DNA of 7,835 nucleotides, taken from assembly GCA_012513545.1 (NCBI GenBank), contig JAAZCB010000139.1, positions 1 to 7,835 on the forward strand. Reading direction: 5' to 3'. The stretch comes from Clostridiaceae bacterium. GTDB lineage: Bacteria; Bacillota_A; Clostridia; Acetivibrionales; Acetivibrionaceae. Shown one piece after another: positions 7,468-7,835 of this stretch. Every line of letters begins with the position of its first letter. Within the stretch, counting starts at the first letter, position 1. The position numbers were made by a program, and so were the translations under genes. Under the pieces are notes generated by a model. That model made no database searches and was not told the DNA's origin. It was given only the letters and a program-made list of their open reading frames with translations.

Positions 7468-7818
7468 GTGTTATTGGAATCGGATGCATTAGTTGGTAAG
7501 ATATCGAAAATTCTTGAAGACAAAAAGGCTAAGGATATAAAGACTATTGATATAAGGGATATTACAATTCTTGCGGACTATTTTATAGTTTGCAGCGGGA
7601 CGTCTACAACACATATAAAAGCTTTGTCTGATGAAGTTGAGGCTAAGCTCGAAGAAGAAGACATACACCTGTCAGTCAACAGAGAGGGGTATGATACTGC
7701 AAGATGGATTCTTATGGACTATGGTTCGGTTATTGTCCATATTTTCCACGAGGAGGACAGAGAGTTTTATAACCTTGAAAGGTTATGGTCGGATGGTAAG
7801 ATAGTCGGGCGCTTATAA
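7468..7818 (+). CDS. rsfS: Ribosomal silencing factor RsfS (Iojap/DUF143 family)
   Basis: RsfS binds protein uL14 of the large ribosomal subunit and blocks joining of the subunits, lowering translation when nutrients are short. The 116-residue product is almost wholly one RsfS/Iojap domain, and B. subtilis YqeL has 118. Visible family segments are EDKKAKDIKTIDIRDIT (17-33), ADYFIVCSGTSTTHIKAL (36-53), EGYDTARWILMDYGSVIVHIFH (73-94) and the C-terminal FYNLERLWSDG. Start choice is open: GTG 7468 lies four bases after AAAGGA, while TTG 7474 would give 114 residues and lines up with the N-terminus of YqeL as I recall it. It follows yqeK, as in B. subtilis, but a 99-base gap with its own promoter separates them. 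I do not see the LytR-type gene that some clostridia carry here. Confidence 0.95.
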   Translation: MLLESDALVGKISKILEDKKAKDIKTIDIRDITILADYFIVCSGTSTTHIKALSDEVEAKLEEEDIHLSVNREGYDTARWILMDYGSVIVHIFHEEDREFYNLERLWSDGKIVGRL

Positions 7819-7835
7819 TATATAAATATTTAAGT

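Noticed and set aside
1..7835. Search for CRISPR arrays, tRNA genes, riboswitches, insertion sequences, defence or toxin-antitoxin genes
   Set aside because: Nearly every base is in conserved housekeeping genes; the gaps are about 100 bases or less and hold only the sites listed. A purine riboswitch, if present, would be upstream of the first pur gene, outside the window.

Overview
The window shows no new biological system. It is an all-plus-strand block of housekeeping genes from a bacterium that looks like an anaerobic Firmicute of class Clostridia. Evidence for this is the AT-rich sequence with many AGG/AGA arginine codons, strong GGAGG-type ribosome binding sites, GTG and probable TTG starts, the purF-M-N-H-D gene order, and nadD-yqeK followed by rsfS. 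A cellulolytic-clostridia type genome (Acetivibrio/Ruminiclostridium-like) is my best guess, from protein flavour only.

Layout. Positions 1-456 hold the 3' third of purF, cut by the window edge. purM (531-1550), purN (1544-2167) and purH (2215-3759) follow, then an intrinsic-terminator-like hairpin (about 3774-3812), then purD (3862-5121). After a 20-nt gap comes a ROK-family sugar kinase, probably glucokinase (5142-6107), then nadD (6134-6772) and yqeK (6802-7368). A 99-nt gap holds a perfect AT-rich inverted repeat and a strong sigma-A type promoter, followed by rsfS (7468-7818). The last 17 bases hold nothing recognisable. No gap exceeds about 100 bases, and I saw no tRNA, rRNA, CRISPR array, insertion sequence or riboswitch.

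How the genes work together. PurF makes phosphoribosylamine from PRPP and glutamine. PurD converts it to GAR, PurN formylates GAR, PurM closes the imidazole ring of AIR, and PurH carries out the last two steps to IMP. The remaining pur genes (purE, purC, purB, purQLS) are not in the window and may lie upstream. The second block joins ATP-consuming or nucleotide-cleaning functions: hexose phosphorylation, NaAD synthesis by NadD, and probable Ap4A hydrolysis by YqeK. RsfS is the ribosome silencing factor.

The points most worth a second look are regulatory: the hairpin that splits purD from purFMNH, the promoter and palindrome that give rsfS its own transcription start, and the joining of the purine operon to the nadD-yqeK-rsfS cluster through a sugar kinase gene.
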